A DNA stretch of 64,000 nucleotides from Lentisphaerota bacterium. Its GTDB lineage: Bacteria > Verrucomicrobiota > Lentisphaeria > Victivallales > Victivallaceae. Location of the stretch: positions 110,839 through 174,838 of the forward strand of contig SUVV01000003.1 in NCBI GenBank assembly GCA_015061805.1, in the 5' to 3' direction. The notes under the pieces are model-generated. The model saw nothing but the letters and a program-made list of their open reading frames with translations. It was not told the DNA's origin and did not search any database. The translations under genes were made by a program, and so were the position numbers. Every line of letters begins with the position of its first letter. Position 1 is the first letter of the stretch. Below, one piece after another: positions 62,636-64,000 of this stretch.

Positions 62636-63961
62636 ATGGCAAAAGCAAAAAACAAGGTTGAATCAGTGAAACTTGAATTCGGATCAGTAAGACAAAAAAC
62701 ACCCGGTGGGACATACTATTTCCGTTATCAACTCAATGGTATACGGAAAGAAATTCCTCTGCACACCACGAACAAGGAAGATGCCATCAGGCAGGCAAAA
62801 GATTTGATCCCGGTGACCAAAGCCCAAAGTATTGATATGGTTGCAGCCCATGTTAAACAGGCAAAAGGCTTGGAAAAAATTGAAAGAAAATTACCGTTGA
62901 AAGATGCTTGGCATATTTATTCAACTCATCCGGACAGAGCTACTCCGCATACGGTCAGCGAGCAACTGGCGTATAAAACGACATTTGAAGAATTTTTATC
63001 TTTCATATCGCCATTGCCTGGTGTAATTGCAAGCATTCATGAGGTTGATCCCAATACTGTTGAAAATTTTGCTTCCTGGTTAAAAACAAAATCACTCGCG
63101 GTGGACACTCATAACCGGAAAATAAAACGTTTGCGTAAAATATTCGATGTTTTGAAAGAGTATTACAGTCATCCCAATCCTTTCAAAAATAAACATCTGT
63201 TACGTAATACTCGGGAAGAACAGGATTACGTCATTCGCCGTCAGGCTTTTTCCCGTCAGGAAGAGTTGCAGATTTTGGAGGAATTGAAAAATCCGGCTCG
63301 TAAACTTATGAACAAGGAAGAAATCCGGATTATCTATCATATCGGTATGTTTACTGGACAAAGACTGAAAGATTGCGTATTGATGCAATGGCAGAATGTG
63401 AATATGGAACGCCGCCGTATTTACGTCAGGCAATTCAAAACCGGCAAAGAAGTTTCGATTCCGATGGCACCCGAATTATATGACGCTCTTGAAACGGCTA
63501 AAACATGGCAGATAAATCAATATGTTTGTCCGAAATCCGCCGTGCGTTATAACAAAATTAATGCAGCTGGTAAAAATGTCGGCAATAACCTTGTGAACAT
63601 AGATGTATTACGGGTAATCCGTTGGATTGGACTTGAACCGTCAATATCCGTGCCTGGGCGTAATAAAAAGATGACCGTGTACGGATTCCACTCATTACGC
63701 CACAGTTTTGCCAGTTTCTGTGCTGAAGCGGGTGTCCCCAAAGCGGTGGTAGTCTCCATTCTTGGAGCAGAAAGTGATATTGTTGATAAATTTTATACTC
63801 ATGTAGGAGATGCAGCTCAAGAACAGGCAATCATGGCTATAAGTTTTTCCGGAACAGGCAAGAAAGATAATGAACGGATAGCTGAAGCTATAGAGTTCCT
63901 TGATAAAGAAAAACCGACTCCGGAAAACTGGAATCGGTTAAAGGAAATATTATCAAAGTAA
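62636..63961 (+). CDS. Tyrosine recombinase (site-specific integrase)
   Basis: A 441-residue phage-type integrase. An N-terminal arm-binding region (about 15-60, GGTYYFRYQLNGIRKEIPLH) and a SAM-like core-binding domain (70-200) precede the catalytic domain: Arg in MFTGQRLKDCVLMQW, the HSLRHSFASFC box (His, Arg) and the nucleophile Tyr in DKFYTHVGD. All catalytic residues are present. It starts 109 bases after tRNA-Ser, transcribed away from it, the standard layout of an integrative element whose attL lies in the tRNA. The element continues past the window's right edge. Lower GC than the core genes. Confidence 0.92.
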   Translation: MAKAKNKVESVKLEFGSVRQKTPGGTYYFRYQLNGIRKEIPLHTTNKEDAIRQAKDLIPVTKAQSIDMVAAHVKQAKGLEKIERKLPLKDAWHIYSTHPDRATPHTVSEQLAYKTTFEEFLSFISPLPGVIASIHEVDPNTVENFASWLKTKSLAVDTHNRKIKRLRKIFDVLKEYYSHPNPFKNKHLLRNTREEQDYVIRRQAFSRQEELQILEELKNPARKLMNKEEIRIIYHIGMFTGQRLKDCVLMQWQNVNMERRRIYVRQFKTGKEVSIPMAPELYDALETAKTWQINQYVCPKSAVRYNKINAAGKNVGNNLVNIDVLRVIRWIGLEPSISVPGRNKKMTVYGFHSLRHSFASFCAEAGVPKAVVVSILGAESDIVDKFYTHVGDAAQEQAIMAISFSGTGKKDNERIAEAIEFLDKEKPTPENWNRLKEILSK

Positions 63962-64000
63962 TTAACTTGAATTGTTCTCTGTCGGAGGTTGCAAGCACTC

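Overview
The window reads as a chromosome segment from a strictly anaerobic, Gram-negative (diderm) bacterium. LpxD, a Skp/OmpH chaperone, several lipoproteins and a phosphoethanolamine-transferase-like protein indicate an outer membrane with LPS. A three-gene NuoE/NuoF/GltD-type complex with many iron-sulfur sites indicates ferredoxin-based electron bifurcation. RNase Y, the UPF0210/ACT pair, secreted Sel1 and ankyrin proteins and scattered glycosidases fit the PVC group; Lentisphaerota (Victivallales-like) is my best guess, but no rRNA or marker search was possible.

Layout. 1-6026 (+): end of aat, a secreted alpha/beta hydrolase, a secreted ankyrin-repeat protein, a family 2 glycosyltransferase and rlmH. 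6027-6466: a tandem intergenic repeat with REP-like palindromes. 6467-16028 (-): DUF1893 lipoprotein, metallophosphoesterase, Sel1 protein, lpxD, skp, guaB, then an Ntn-hydrolase, UPF0210 and ACT run. 16153-18718 (-): gap then pgk, with a terminator-like hairpin between them. 18808-25353 (-): clpC with a zinc-ribbon protein, then a thioredoxin-like/TPR protein, a Gfo/Idh/MocA oxidoreductase and mnmE. 25407-26827 (+): gltS-like symporter.

26937-33429 is the accessory stretch: tRNA-Pro, CTTCA-linked hairpins, a decayed four-helix-bundle gene, an unknown membrane protein, a GH127-like and serine-hydrolase pair, an IS4-like remnant and a zinc-ribbon rhomboid. 33561-40873 (+): tRNA-Met and tRNA-Leu, a second Ntn hydrolase, a structured intergenic region upstream of fau (6S RNA candidate), rny, a Pro-rich secreted protein, lepB and eno. 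40951-41187 holds a duplicated hairpin array. 41296-47658 (-): the putative electron-bifurcating transhydrogenase with mtaB and a lipoprotein. 47636-55213: an (alpha/alpha)6 glycosidase, two small membrane genes, a DMT transporter, acpS, a ROK kinase with nagB, and a SirB1-like protein with a DEDDh exonuclease. 55313-61909 (+): thioesterase, manA, argS, an NtrC-type regulator and an EptA-like enzyme. The window ends with a very well expressed 58-residue protein, tRNA-Ser and a tyrosine recombinase that probably opens an integrated element.

Most housekeeping genes share one promoter type: TTGAMA, 17 bases, then TATATT (not TATAAT). The integrase is the one gene with a perfect TATAAT. Central metabolism (gap, pgk, eno, manA, nagB/ROK) is linked to sugar use by the glycosidases, and the bifurcating complex would connect NADH, NADPH and ferredoxin pools.
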